DNA of 64,000 nucleotides from the NCBI RefSeq assembly GCF_006716465.1, contig NZ_VFPB01000006.1, forward strand, positions 124,001 through 188,000. Reading direction: 5' to 3'. Origin of the DNA: Pseudoxanthomonas sp. 3HH-4. Lineage in GTDB: Bacteria > Pseudomonadota > Gammaproteobacteria > Xanthomonadales > Xanthomonadaceae. The notes beneath the pieces are model-generated. The model saw only the letters and a list, made by a program, of their open reading frames with translations. It made no database searches and was not told the origin of the DNA. The stretch's first letter is position 1, and each line of letters starts with the position of its first letter. Position numbers and translations under genes: made by a program. Positions 37,118 through 45,749 of the stretch are shown piece after piece.

Positions 37118-37198
37118 TGTCCGGTGCGGATGACTGTCCGGGTGTCCGCGGACACTCGACGGACAGGGCCTGTCCAGTGCCGGACACGTAGAATGTCC
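37118..37198. promoter_or_regulatory. Cluster of TGTCC/GGACA boxes, probable activator-binding region
   Basis: Within 81 bases there are five TGTCC (37118, 37135, 37143, 37171, 37194) and three GGACA (37150, 37161, 37182) pentamers. Several form dyads, including the perfect palindrome GTGTCCGCGGACAC (37142-37155), GGACAG-N3-CTGTCC (37161-37175) and TGTCC-N6-GGACA (37171-37186). The cluster lies about 30-110 bases upstream of the sigma-54 -24 element, where enhancer sites for NtrC-type proteins are found. It also overlaps the glmS promoter. Confidence 0.7.
37189..37194 (+). promoter_or_regulatory. Possible -10 element of glmS
   Basis: TAGAAT (five of six consensus) lies 37 bases before the glmS ATG. 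No good -35 is seen at 16-18 bases upstream, where the TGTCC/GGACA boxes lie instead, so expression may depend on an activator. Confidence 0.35.
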
Positions 37199-37230
37199 GT
37201 TCGTTTGACTCAGATGGAAGACACAGGCCT

Positions 37231-39057
37231 ATGTGCGGAATTGTGGGTGCGATCGCCGATCGCGACGTGGTGCCGGTACTGATCGAAGGACTGAAGCGGC
37301 TGGAATACCGGGGTTACGATTCCGCCGGCATCGCCGTGGTCAGGCAACAGGACGTGCACCGCGTGCGCCGCACCGGCCGCGTGGCCGAGATGGAGGGCGC
37401 CGCCGCTGCCGAAGGCCTCAATGCCAGCCTGGGCATCGGGCACACGCGCTGGGCTACACATGGCGGCGTCACCGAAGCCAACGCACATCCTCATATCAGC
37501 CACGGCGTGGCGCTGGTGCACAACGGCATCATCGAGAACCACGAGGAACAGCGCGAGAAGCTGCGCGCGTTGGGCTACGTGTTCGAGTCGCAGACCGACA
37601 CCGAGGTCATCGCGCACCTGATGCATCACCACCTGAAGGGCGGCGACGACCTGCTGGCCGCGCTGCAGCGCACGGTGAAGGAACTCACCGGCGCCTACGC
37701 GCTGGCCGTGGTCAGCCGCCAGGAACCGGACCGCATGGTCTGCGCGCGCATGGGCTGCCCGCTGCTGATCGGCCTGGGCGAAGGCGAGAACTTCATCGCC
37801 TCCGACGTATCGGCGATCATCCAGGCCACGCGCCGGGTGATCTTCCTGGAGGAGGGCGATACCGCCGAGGTGACCCGCGAGGCCGTCAATGTGTTCGACG
37901 GCAAGGACCAGCCGGTGCAGCGCGACGTTCATGTGTCGGATGTGTCGCTGGCGTCGCTGGAGCTGGGCCCGTACCGCCACTTCATGCAGAAGGAAATCCA
38001 CGAGCAGCCGCGCGCCATCGCCGACACCATCGAGGCGGTGGTCGATGGCGGCTTCACGTCCGCGCTGTTCGGCGCCAACGCCGAAGCGGCGCTGAAGGAC
38101 ATCGAGGGCGTGCAGATCCTCGCCTGCGGCACCAGCTACTACGCCGGCATGACCGCGCGCTACTGGCTGGAAGCCATCGCCGGCGTGCCGTGCAACGTCG
38201 AGATCGCCAGCGAATACCGCTACCGCGCCGCGTACGCGAACCCCAAGCACCTGATCGTCACCATCTCGCAGTCCGGCGAAACCCTGGACACGATGGAGGC
38301 GCTGAAGTACGCCAAGTCGCTGGGCCACGAGCACACGCTGTCGATCTGCAACGTGCCGGAGAGCGCCATCCCGCGCGCCAGCGAGCTGGTCTGCTACACC
38401 CGCGCCGGCGCCGAGATCGGCGTGGCCTCCACCAAGGCCTTCACCACCCAGCTGGCGGCGCTGTTCCAGTTGACCGTCGTGCTGGGCAAGCTGCGCGGCA
38501 AGGTCACGCCGGAGCAGGAAGCCGATTACCTGGAGCAGCTGCGCCATCTGCCGGGCAGCGTGCAGCACGCGCTGAACCTGGAACCGCAGATTGCGGCGTG
38601 GGCCGAACGCTTCGCACCGAAGTCGGATGCGCTGTTCCTCGGTCGCGGCCTGCATTATCCGATCGCGCTGGAAGGCGCGCTCAAGCTGAAGGAAATCTCC
38701 TACATCCACGCCGAGGCCTATCCGGCGGGTGAGTTGAAGCACGGACCGCTGGCGCTGGTGGACGCCGACATGCCGGTGGTGGTGATCGCGCCCAACGATG
38801 TGCTGCTGGAGAAGGTGAAGTCCAACATGCAGGAAGTGCGCGCGCGCGGCGGCGAGCTGTTCGTGTTCACCGACCAGGACAGCCACTTCAGCGAATCCGA
38901 AGGCGTGCACGTCATCCGCACCCCGCGCCACGTCGGCGTGCTCAGCCCCATCGTGCACACCATCCCCGTGCAGCTGCTGGCCTACCACACCGCCCTGGCC
39001 CGCGGCACCGATGTGGACAAGCCGCGCAACCTGGCCAAGTCGGTGACGGTGGAGTAA
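37231..39057 (+). CDS. glmS: Glutamine-fructose-6-phosphate aminotransferase
   Basis: 608 residues (E. coli 609). [12 protein letters not shown] provides the N-terminal nucleophile Cys2 exposed after Met removal. The glutaminase domain includes [13 protein letters not shown] and [13 protein letters not shown]. Two sugar-isomerase (SIS) domains follow ([27 protein letters not shown]) and the C-terminus ends [12 protein letters not shown]. It makes glucosamine-6-phosphate, the first committed step to UDP-GlcNAc. Its stop abuts the stop of the convergent Mur-ligase gene with no gap. No glmS-ribozyme-like leader is possible in the short upstream region. Confidence 0.97.
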   Translation: MCGIVGAIADRDVVPVLIEGLKRLEYRGYDSAGIAVVRQQDVHRVRRTGRVAEMEGAAAAEGLNASLGIGHTRWATHGGVTEANAHPHISHGVALVHNGIIENHEEQREKLRALGYVFESQTDTEVIAHLMHHHLKGGDDLLAALQRTVKELTGAYALAVVSRQEPDRMVCARMGCPLLIGLGEGENFIASDVSAIIQATRRVIFLEEGDTAEVTREAVNVFDGKDQPVQRDVHVSDVSLASLELGPYRHFMQKEIHEQPRAIADTIEAVVDGGFTSALFGANAEAALKDIEGVQILACGTSYYAGMTARYWLEAIAGVPCNVEIASEYRYRAAYANPKHLIVTISQSGETLDTMEALKYAKSLGHEHTLSICNVPESAIPRASELVCYTRAGAEIGVASTKAFTTQLAALFQLTVVLGKLRGKVTPEQEADYLEQLRHLPGSVQHALNLEPQIAAWAERFAPKSDALFLGRGLHYPIALEGALKLKEISYIHAEAYPAGELKHGPLALVDADMPVVVIAPNDVLLEKVKSNMQEVRARGGELFVFTDQDSHFSESEGVHVIRTPRHVGVLSPIVHTIPVQLLAYHTALARGTDVDKPRNLAKSVTVE

Positions 39058-40845
39058 TCAGTCGCCGGCGACGGGATCGCCGGCCGACCATGCCTGCGCC
39101 TGCAGGTGGTCGAGCAGGGCGGTGACCCGTTCCCGCGCGGCGACGCCATGCACCGGCAGGGCGAGGCTGTCGCCGGGCCGGGCGGCGGACAGGATCGAGC
39201 GCACGGCCTCGGTTTCGTCACGGCATTCGTCGATGGCGCCGTCTACCACGCCGTGGCGCACCAGCGCTGCGCGCAGCAATCGGCCCACCTCGCCGCTTTC
39301 GCGTCCGCGCATATAGCCTTCCATGTCCTTGAGCACCACGTGGTCGGGATGGAACGACGCGGCAGTGGCGGCGAGGTCGGCGATGGCCTCGTCGCTGCGG
39401 TCGCCGGCCTGGCCGAGCAGCAGGTGCAGACGGCCGCCGTCGCGGTGCGCCTGGCGGACCAGATCGAGAAACTGCGCCAGGCCATCGGGGTTGTGCGCAT
39501 AGTCCACGTAGACCTGCACGCCGCCGCCGAGCACCCAGCGCTGCAGGCGGCCGGGGTTGTCGCGGTTGTCGCGGCCGAAGCGGGCGAGCACGGCCGCGAT
39601 CGTCGCCGACGCGATGCCCAGCCCGCTGGCGGCGAGGGCGGCGGCGGCGCAGTTCTGCACGTTGTGCGCGGCCAGGCCGCCGAGGGTCAGCGGCATGCCG
39701 GCGACCGCGCCGAGATCGTGGGTGCGGGTACCGTCGAACAGCCACAGGTGGCCGTCACGCACGCCGCAGCTGCGGCGACCCTCGGCGCGCGCCTGCCGCA
39801 ACAGCGGATGGTCGTCGTCGGTCGAGAACCAGGCCAGCGGTACATCGAGACGGGCGGCATGGCGGCGCAGCAGTTCGTTGTCGGCGTTGAGCACGAGCAT
39901 GCCGTCGGCGTCGATGGCGCGGGCCACGGTCAGCTTCACGTCGGCCAGGCCGTCGAGGTCGTGGATGCCGTATTCGCCGAAGTGGTCGGGGCTGACGTTG
40001 GTGACCACGGCCACGTCGGCGCGTTCGATCGCCAGGCCACGGCGCAGCAGGCCGCCGCGCGCGGTCTCCAGGATCGCGGCCTGGGTCCGGCGATCGCGCA
40101 GCAGGCTGCGCGCGCCACCGGGGCCAGAATAGTCGCCACCCTCGATCAGGCCGCCATCGAGGTAGATGCCGTCGGTGCAGCTGTTGGCGGTGTGCCAGCC
40201 GTGGGCGATGGCGATCGCGGTGAGCAGGCGCACGGTGGTGGTCTTGCCGTTGGAGCCGGTGACCAAGGCCACCGGGATCGCGTGCAGGTCCTGCCACGGC
40301 ACTTCATCGGGCGTCGGCAAGGCGGGGTTGTCCCAGGTGCGGCTGTCGCTGCCCATGCCGATGGACAGGTGCTCGTCGTCGAGCAGCAGCGGCAGGCCGT
40401 GTGCACGCGCGGCCTCGCGCAGGGCGGGCAGTCGCGGCAGGCATTCGGCCGCGGCGACGGCGCGCAGCAGGCGCAGGTCCGCATCTTCGTCGACGAGCGA
40501 GGGATGGCCCGGCTGCAGCGCAGGGTCGCCCGTGGTCATCCCAGCGGCAGCCAGCGCGGACAGCCAGGCCCATTCGTTCACGTCGGCGGCGGCGTACAGC
40601 ATGTCGCCGGGTGCGGCGAAGGCGAGGCTGGCGCCGGTCGCGTGCTCCCGCACAGTCACCGGGCCATCGGGCCAGCCCAAGGCGGCACGCGCGCGGTCGA
40701 TGCGCCGTTTCCAGTCCTCGATCAGTGCGGGTGGCACCGGTGCTCCGACCCTCGTTTCCAGCACCGCGCCCGGTCCGGCGAAGTACAGGTTGGGCCCGGT
40801 CAGGCGGCGCAGGTCATCGAACGGCATGGGGGCGGGTTCACTCAT
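39058..40845 (-). CDS. Cyanophycin synthetase-like Mur ligase lacking the ATP-grasp domain
   Basis: 595 residues. The N-terminus (LRRLTGPNLYFAGPGAVLETRV) resembles the N domain of cyanophycin synthetases. The central P-loop is VTGSNGKTTT with Lys201, then ETARGGLLRRGL, VTNVSPDHFGEYGIHDLDGLADVK, HNVQNCAAAALA and a C-terminal VDYAHNPDGLAQFL domain, i.e. a complete Mur-ligase half. No ATP-grasp residues are present, unlike the 932-residue CphA encoded 52 bases upstream. Paired cphA genes are known in other Proteobacteria. It may extend, prime or modify the polymer, but this is inference. Last gene of the operon. Confidence 0.8.
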   Translation of the reverse strand: MSEPAPMPFDDLRRLTGPNLYFAGPGAVLETRVGAPVPPALIEDWKRRIDRARAALGWPDGPVTVREHATGASLAFAAPGDMLYAAADVNEWAWLSALAAAGMTTGDPALQPGHPSLVDEDADLRLLRAVAAAECLPRLPALREAARAHGLPLLLDDEHLSIGMGSDSRTWDNPALPTPDEVPWQDLHAIPVALVTGSNGKTTTVRLLTAIAIAHGWHTANSCTDGIYLDGGLIEGGDYSGPGGARSLLRDRRTQAAILETARGGLLRRGLAIERADVAVVTNVSPDHFGEYGIHDLDGLADVKLTVARAIDADGMLVLNADNELLRRHAARLDVPLAWFSTDDDHPLLRQARAEGRRSCGVRDGHLWLFDGTRTHDLGAVAGMPLTLGGLAAHNVQNCAAAALAASGLGIASATIAAVLARFGRDNRDNPGRLQRWVLGGGVQVYVDYAHNPDGLAQFLDLVRQAHRDGGRLHLLLGQAGDRSDEAIADLAATAASFHPDHVVLKDMEGYMRGRESGEVGRLLRAALVRHGVVDGAIDECRDETEAVRSILSAARPGDSLALPVHGVAARERVTALLDHLQAQAWSAGDPVAGD

Positions 40846-40897
40846 GCGGCAGGTCGTCCGTGGACGGCGCGATCCGGCGGGTGCGGATCGCCACCGT

Positions 40898-43696
40898 TCA
40901 GTCGCTGCCTTCGTCGTGGCGCGCGAACACCAGCCCGCGTTCCTCGCGGATCACGCCCTCCATCGCCGCCACCGCCGCCTCGTCTGCGCTGGGCGCCGGC
41001 TGCAGCGAAGGCAACTCGACCTTGCGGGCGCTGCGCGGCTCGGCGCCTTCGGGCGTGAACTTGGTGATCTGCTTCCACGAGCGGGCCAGGGCATCGGCGA
41101 ACACCAGCAACAGGTCGCCGGGCCTGCCCATGCGCAGCGCGGCGTCGATGGCCTGCTGTTCGTCGGGGATCTGCTCGATCGCCGTCTCGGCCACGCCCGC
41201 CGCCTGCAGCGCGCGGGCGATGATCCGCGGCACTTCGTCGCCGTCGCGGCCGCGCAGGCTGTCGTCGCGCTTGACCACGTAGTGGTCGAAGCGACCGGCC
41301 ACCGCACGGGCGATGTCCTGGATGTCCTCGTCGCGGCGGTCGCCGGGTGCGGCCACCACCACGATCCGGCGCCCGGCCACCTCCAGGCGCTGGGCCAGAT
41401 CGGCCATCATCCCCACCGCGTGCGCGTTGTGCGCGTAATCCATCACTACCTTGAACGGATGCTCGTCGTATACGTTCATCCGGCCGGGTGCCTGGAAGAA
41501 GGTGGTGTCGAACGTGCGCAGGCCATGGCGGATCGCGTCGAGCTTGATCCCCAGCGAGAACGCCAGCGCCGCGGCGAACATCGCGTTCTGCACGTTGTGC
41601 AGCGCACGGCCTTCGAGCGTGGCCGGGACGAGGTGCGTCCACATCAACGGGATGTGGCTGCCCTTGTCGTACAGCGTGATCATGTGGCCGTTGACGCCGG
41701 CCTCGAGGGCGCAGGCGCGGCCACCGGCTCGGATGTGCTCGCGCACCAGCGCATGCGACGGGTTCATCGTTACGTAGCAGATGGTCTTCGCATCGGTATA
41801 GCCCGACATCTTCAGCACGTTGGGATCGTCGGCATTGAGCACCGCGCAGTCCTTGGCCACCTCGACCACGATGCGCTTGATCTCCGCCAGCTGTTCCAGC
41901 GTGTCGATGCCCTTGAGGCCCAGATGGTCGGCGGCGATGTTGAGCACCGCGCCCACGTCCACTTCCGGTACGCCCATGCCGGCGCGCAGCAGGCCGCCGC
42001 GCGCGGTTTCCAGCACCGCCAGGTCGATGTGTGGATCGGACAGCACCATCCGCGCCGACACCGGGCCGGTCATGTCGCCTTCCACCGTGCGCTGGCCGTC
42101 GATGTACACGCCGTCGGTGGTGGTGAGGCCCGGCGTGTAGCCGGCCATCTTGGTGATGTGCGCGAGCATGCGTGCGGTGGTGGTCTTGCCGTTGGTGCCG
42201 GTGATGGCCGCGATCGGTACCCGCGACGGCGTTCCCGGCGGGAACAGCATGTCGATCACCGGGCCGGCGGCGTCGCGCGGGGTGCCCTCGCTGGGCGCGA
42301 CGTGCATGCGGAAGCCCGGCGCGGCGTTCACTTCGCAGATCGCGCCGCCGATGTTCTTGTAGCTCTCGGCGATGTTGGGGCTGATGAAGTCCACGCCGCC
42401 CACGTCCAGCCCGATCGCACGCACCGCGCGCACCGCCATGTCGCGGTTGTCGGGGTGGATGACATCGGTGACGTCGGTGGCGGTGCCGCCGGTGGACAGG
42501 TTGGCGGTGGAGCGCAGGAACACCCGCTCGCCGGACGCAGGCACGCTGTCGGCGGTGTAACCGACGCGTTCCAGCATCAGGCTGGCTTCGCGGTCGAGCT
42601 CGAGCCGGGTCAGCACCTTCTCGTGGCCGACGCCGCGGCGCGGATCCTGGTTCACGATCTCGACCAGCTCGGCGACGCTCCGTTCGCCGTCGCCGACCAC
42701 GTGGCCGGGCGTACGCCGCGTGGCTGCGACCAGCACGTCGTTGATCACCAGCAAGCGGTGGTCATCGCCGACCTGGAAGGTTTCCACGATCACCGAGCGC
42801 GAATGCTCGCGTGCGGCGTCGAACGCGGCGCGAATCTCGTCGTCGCCGGTGATGTTGATGGTGATGCCGCGGCCATGGTTGCCGTTGTAGGGCTTGAGCA
42901 CCACCGGCCCGCCGAGCCGTTGCGCAGCCTTGATCGCTTCGGTCTGGCTGGTGACCAGGTGCTGTCGCGGTACCGGCAGGCCGAGCGAGCCGAGGATCTT
43001 GTTGGTCTCTTCCTTGTCGCTGGCCAGTTCGACCGAGATGTGGGGCGTCTTGCCGGTGATGGTGGCCTGGATGCGCTGCTGGTACTTGCCGTGGCCGAAC
43101 TGCACCAGCGACTGGTTGTTGAGCCGCAGCCAGGGGATGCCGCGCTCTTCGGCCGCGCGCACCAGCGAGGCGGTGGACGGCCCCAGCGCGCGTCGCTGGG
43201 CGTAGCGGATGAAATCGTCGCGCGCCGGTTCCCAGTCCCAGTCCTCGGGCACGCTGCCGGCGGGGCGGACCCCTTCGGGCAGCAGCGAGCACAGCAGGCG
43301 CAGCGCCAACTCGCCCGCGGCGATGCCTTCCTCGCGCTGGGCGTATTCGTAGACCACGGTGTAGACGCCCGGGCGGCCGTCGACGCTGCGGGTCTTGCCG
43401 AAGGTGACGTCCTCGCCGGCGATGTTCTGGAGTTCGATCGCCACGTGTTCCAGCACGTGGCCCAGCCAAGTGCCTTCGCCCTCGCGCATGCGGCGCAGGA
43501 AGCCGCCAGGCTCGCGGTAGGAACAGCCGTGCTCGGCCAGGCTTGGCACGGCGGCCACCAGGCCGTCGATGAAACCGGGGCCCAGGCGCGCGGTGGGCCA
43601 CTGTTCCAGTTCGCCCAGGTCCAGCAGCAGCCGGATCACCGGGAAGTGCGCATGCTGCGAGGGGCCAACGTAGACGGAGCGTTCGAGAATGCGCAT
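40898..43696 (-). CDS. cphA: Cyanophycin synthetase
   Basis: 932 residues, within the usual 850-950. It has an N-terminal domain (MRILERSVYVGPSQHAHFPVIRLLLDLGELE), a central ATP-grasp domain (about 220-480, VVLKPYNGNHGRGITINI and ICEVNAAPGFRMH) that adds Asp, and a Mur-ligase domain with P-loop GTNGKTTT (about 500-507, Lys504), LETARGGLLRAGM and VVMDYAHNAHAVGMM that adds Arg. It polymerises aspartate with arginine side-chain branches into cyanophycin granules without a ribosome, using two ATP per dipeptide. It follows cyanophycinase by 21 bases in the same operon, so the cell both makes and degrades the polymer. Confidence 0.96.
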   Translation of the reverse strand: MRILERSVYVGPSQHAHFPVIRLLLDLGELEQWPTARLGPGFIDGLVAAVPSLAEHGCSYREPGGFLRRMREGEGTWLGHVLEHVAIELQNIAGEDVTFGKTRSVDGRPGVYTVVYEYAQREEGIAAGELALRLLCSLLPEGVRPAGSVPEDWDWEPARDDFIRYAQRRALGPSTASLVRAAEERGIPWLRLNNQSLVQFGHGKYQQRIQATITGKTPHISVELASDKEETNKILGSLGLPVPRQHLVTSQTEAIKAAQRLGGPVVLKPYNGNHGRGITINITGDDEIRAAFDAAREHSRSVIVETFQVGDDHRLLVINDVLVAATRRTPGHVVGDGERSVAELVEIVNQDPRRGVGHEKVLTRLELDREASLMLERVGYTADSVPASGERVFLRSTANLSTGGTATDVTDVIHPDNRDMAVRAVRAIGLDVGGVDFISPNIAESYKNIGGAICEVNAAPGFRMHVAPSEGTPRDAAGPVIDMLFPPGTPSRVPIAAITGTNGKTTTARMLAHITKMAGYTPGLTTTDGVYIDGQRTVEGDMTGPVSARMVLSDPHIDLAVLETARGGLLRAGMGVPEVDVGAVLNIAADHLGLKGIDTLEQLAEIKRIVVEVAKDCAVLNADDPNVLKMSGYTDAKTICYVTMNPSHALVREHIRAGGRACALEAGVNGHMITLYDKGSHIPLMWTHLVPATLEGRALHNVQNAMFAAALAFSLGIKLDAIRHGLRTFDTTFFQAPGRMNVYDEHPFKVVMDYAHNAHAVGMMADLAQRLEVAGRRIVVVAAPGDRRDEDIQDIARAVAGRFDHYVVKRDDSLRGRDGDEVPRIIARALQAAGVAETAIEQIPDEQQAIDAALRMGRPGDLLLVFADALARSWKQITKFTPEGAEPRSARKVELPSLQPAPSADEAAVAAMEGVIREERGLVFARHDEGSD

Positions 43697-43717
43697 GCAG
43701 GATGTCCCCTTGTCGGA

Positions 43718-44557
43718 TCAGGTCTTGCGGGTCGCCAGTCGGCCGGCCGAAGCCCGCCGCGTATGCAGGTTGAAGGTGGCGCCGGCGATCAGGATGTGGA
43801 CGCCCAGCCCCAGCAGGCACACGGGATCGTCCTCGTCGGCCTGGGCCATCGAGGAGAACTGCAGGTCGTGGGCGTCGACCACGGTGACCGCACCGCTGCC
43901 TTCGACTTCGAGCGTATCGTCGGGGGAGATGAAGGCGGCGGTGTCCTCGTCCAGGCCGATGCCGATCGCGAACGGGTTGTAGCCGAGCGCCGCGGTCAGG
44001 CGGCCCAGGCGATCGCGCTGGCGGAAATGCTGGTCGATCACGAAGCGGTTGGTCAGGCCCAGCCCCGGCGCCAGGCGCACGCTGCTGGCGCGCGGCGACG
44101 AGCCCTCGGCACCGAAGGCGATCATGTGCTCGCTCAGGAATCCGGCACCGGCGCTGGTGCCGGCCACCGTCACCCCCTGGGCGTTGCGCAGGCGGATGCA
44201 GCGCGCCACCTGGGTGCCGCCGAGGATGGTGGACAGGCGCAACTGGTTGCCGCCGGTGAAGAAGATGCCGCTGGCTTCCGCCAGCCGCGCCAGCCGGCCT
44301 TCCTCCTGGCAATCGCGGCGGGTGTCGAAGTCCAGCACCTCGACCCGCGCCGCCCCCATGCCCTGGAACAGCGTCTCGTAGCGGGTGCCGGAATCCTTCA
44401 GTCGGCTCGCGGTCGGGATGACGACGATGTCGGCGTCGGCGCCGCCGCTCAGTTCGACGAAACGCGCCAGGATGCGCGGGTTGGTTTCCTTGTCCTCTGC
44501 GCCGCCGATCGGGATGATCCAGCCGCGGTGTTCCCCGTTGACGGGCTTGCTTGGCAT
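43718..44557 (-). CDS. cphB: Cyanophycinase
   Basis: 279 residues (usual 270-300). IIPIGGAEDK, IPTASRLKD, FFTGGNQLRLST and the nucleophile motif AGTSAGAGFLSE (catalytic Ser) mark a serine exopeptidase of the cyanophycinase family, which releases beta-Asp-Arg dipeptides. GGAG lies eight bases before the ATG at 44557; a longer frame from 44620 would overlap the previous gene. No signal peptide is seen, so it acts on intracellular polymer. It is encoded between the dipeptidase and the synthetase. Confidence 0.95.
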   Translation of the reverse strand: MPSKPVNGEHRGWIIPIGGAEDKETNPRILARFVELSGGADADIVVIPTASRLKDSGTRYETLFQGMGAARVEVLDFDTRRDCQEEGRLARLAEASGIFFTGGNQLRLSTILGGTQVARCIRLRNAQGVTVAGTSAGAGFLSEHMIAFGAEGSSPRASSVRLAPGLGLTNRFVIDQHFRQRDRLGRLTAALGYNPFAIGIGLDEDTAAFISPDDTLEVEGSGAVTVVDAHDLQFSSMAQADEDDPVCLLGLGVHILIAGATFNLHTRRASAGRLATRKT

Positions 44558-44573
44558 CGAGTGCTCCGGTGCT

Positions 44574-45749
44574 TCAGGTGTCTTGCGATTCGAACGTACC
44601 ACGCCGCAGCACCGCGCCATCGCGCAGGTGCGGGCGGCCGCCGACGAATACGTCGGTCACCGCGCCGGTGGCGTCCAGCGCCACCAGGTCCGCGTCGGCA
44701 CCCACCGCGATGCGGCCCTTGCCCGGCAGCCGCAGCAGCCCGGCGACGTTGGACGTGAAGGCCGGCAGCACGTCCTGCAGGGCGATGCCGCGGGCCAGCA
44801 ATGCGCGCAGCGTTTCGACCAAGGCGCCGGAATGGCCGACGTCCATGCTGCACACGCGGCCCTGCGCATCGAAGCAGGGCAGGCAGCCCCCGGCGTCGGA
44901 ACTGATGGTGACGCGGTCGCGCGGGGCGCCGCTGTCGAGGTAGCGGACCAGCGCATCGGCCGCGCTCCACGCGTCCTCGCCTTCGTCCACCGGAAAGGCA
45001 GTGATGTCGATGCTGCAGCCGCGCCGCGCCAGCGCGATGGCTTCCTCGAACAGCGCCTTGCGCCGATTGACGTGGGTCGGGTTGAACACCCGCGGCGGCA
45101 GTTCGCTCTGGTCGAGCGCGCGCCGCACCAGGTCCAGGCCGCGCGGGCCGTCGCCCAGGTGCAGGTGGACGATGCCGGCCTTGCCGGTCATCAGCCCGGC
45201 CACGTGCGCTTCGGACGCGATCCGCAGCAATTCTTCCAGGGTCGGCTGGCTGGAACGGTGGTCGCTGATCGCCAGCTCACCCACGCCGACCAGGCAGTCG
45301 ATGAAGACCAGGTCCGCGCGCACGCTGCCGGTCAAGGTGGCCGGCGGCAGATGGTAGCCGCCGGCATATCCCCAGGCCGACAGTCCTTCCTCGCGCAGTG
45401 CGTTGACCTGGGCCACCAGTTCGCGCGTGCCGCGGGCGACGTCGTCGGTGCCCAGCAGGCCGACCACCGTGGTCACGCCGCTGCGGGTATAGCGCGACAG
45501 CGTCGGCGCCGGCACCCGGCTGGCGAAGCCGGCCTCGCCACCGCCGCCGGTGACATGGACGTGGCCGTCGATCAGGCCCGGCAGCAGTCGGCGGCCATTG
45601 AGGTCCAGTACCTGCGTGCCGAAGGCGGCGGGAAGGTCGGGTGCATCGGTCCCGATCCACAACACCTTGCCGCCGCCGAGCAGCAGGTCGCAATGTCCCA
45701 GCGCTTCGGGCGCATATACCTCCGCGTTTCGGATCAGGGTGGTGGTCAT
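44574..45749 (-). CDS. iadA: Isoaspartyl dipeptidase (beta-aspartyl peptidase)
   Basis: 391 residues (E. coli IadA 390). Amidohydrolase metal ligands are visible: DGHVHVTGGGGEAG (two His and the catalytic Glu), HLHLGD, PTHVNR, and SSDAGG. The lysine that is carboxylated in E. coli IadA (GVKCAISDHRS, as I recall it) is replaced here by GVGELAISDHRS, suggesting a Glu bridge between the metals. In this context it splits the beta-Asp-Arg dipeptides made by cyanophycinase into free aspartate and arginine. First annotated gene of the cyanophycin operon; its start overlaps the stop of a possible small upstream ORF (TGATG). Confidence 0.9.
   Translation of the reverse strand: MTTTLIRNAEVYAPEALGHCDLLLGGGKVLWIGTDAPDLPAAFGTQVLDLNGRRLLPGLIDGHVHVTGGGGEAGFASRVPAPTLSRYTRSGVTTVVGLLGTDDVARGTRELVAQVNALREEGLSAWGYAGGYHLPPATLTGSVRADLVFIDCLVGVGELAISDHRSSQPTLEELLRIASEAHVAGLMTGKAGIVHLHLGDGPRGLDLVRRALDQSELPPRVFNPTHVNRRKALFEEAIALARRGCSIDITAFPVDEGEDAWSAADALVRYLDSGAPRDRVTISSDAGGCLPCFDAQGRVCSMDVGHSGALVETLRALLARGIALQDVLPAFTSNVAGLLRLPGKGRIAVGADADLVALDATGAVTDVFVGGRPHLRDGAVLRRGTFESQDT

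Noticed and set aside
37118-37198. TGTCC repeats considered as a CRISPR-like or phage array
   Set aside because: Units are only five bases, in both orientations and with irregular spacing; they fit regulator sites, not an array.
37231-37240. glmS ribozyme upstream of glmS
   Set aside because: The leader is only about 30 bases if the -10 at 37189 is used, and no ribozyme core is visible; that element belongs to Gram-positive bacteria.
40166-44758. 1530-codon open frame on the plus strand opposite the cyanophycin genes
   Set aside because: It is the complement-strand shadow of cphA, cphB and the Mur ligase. Its composition is Ala/Arg/Gly/His-rich with no domain, as expected when high-GC codon bias removes stop codons from the opposite frame.
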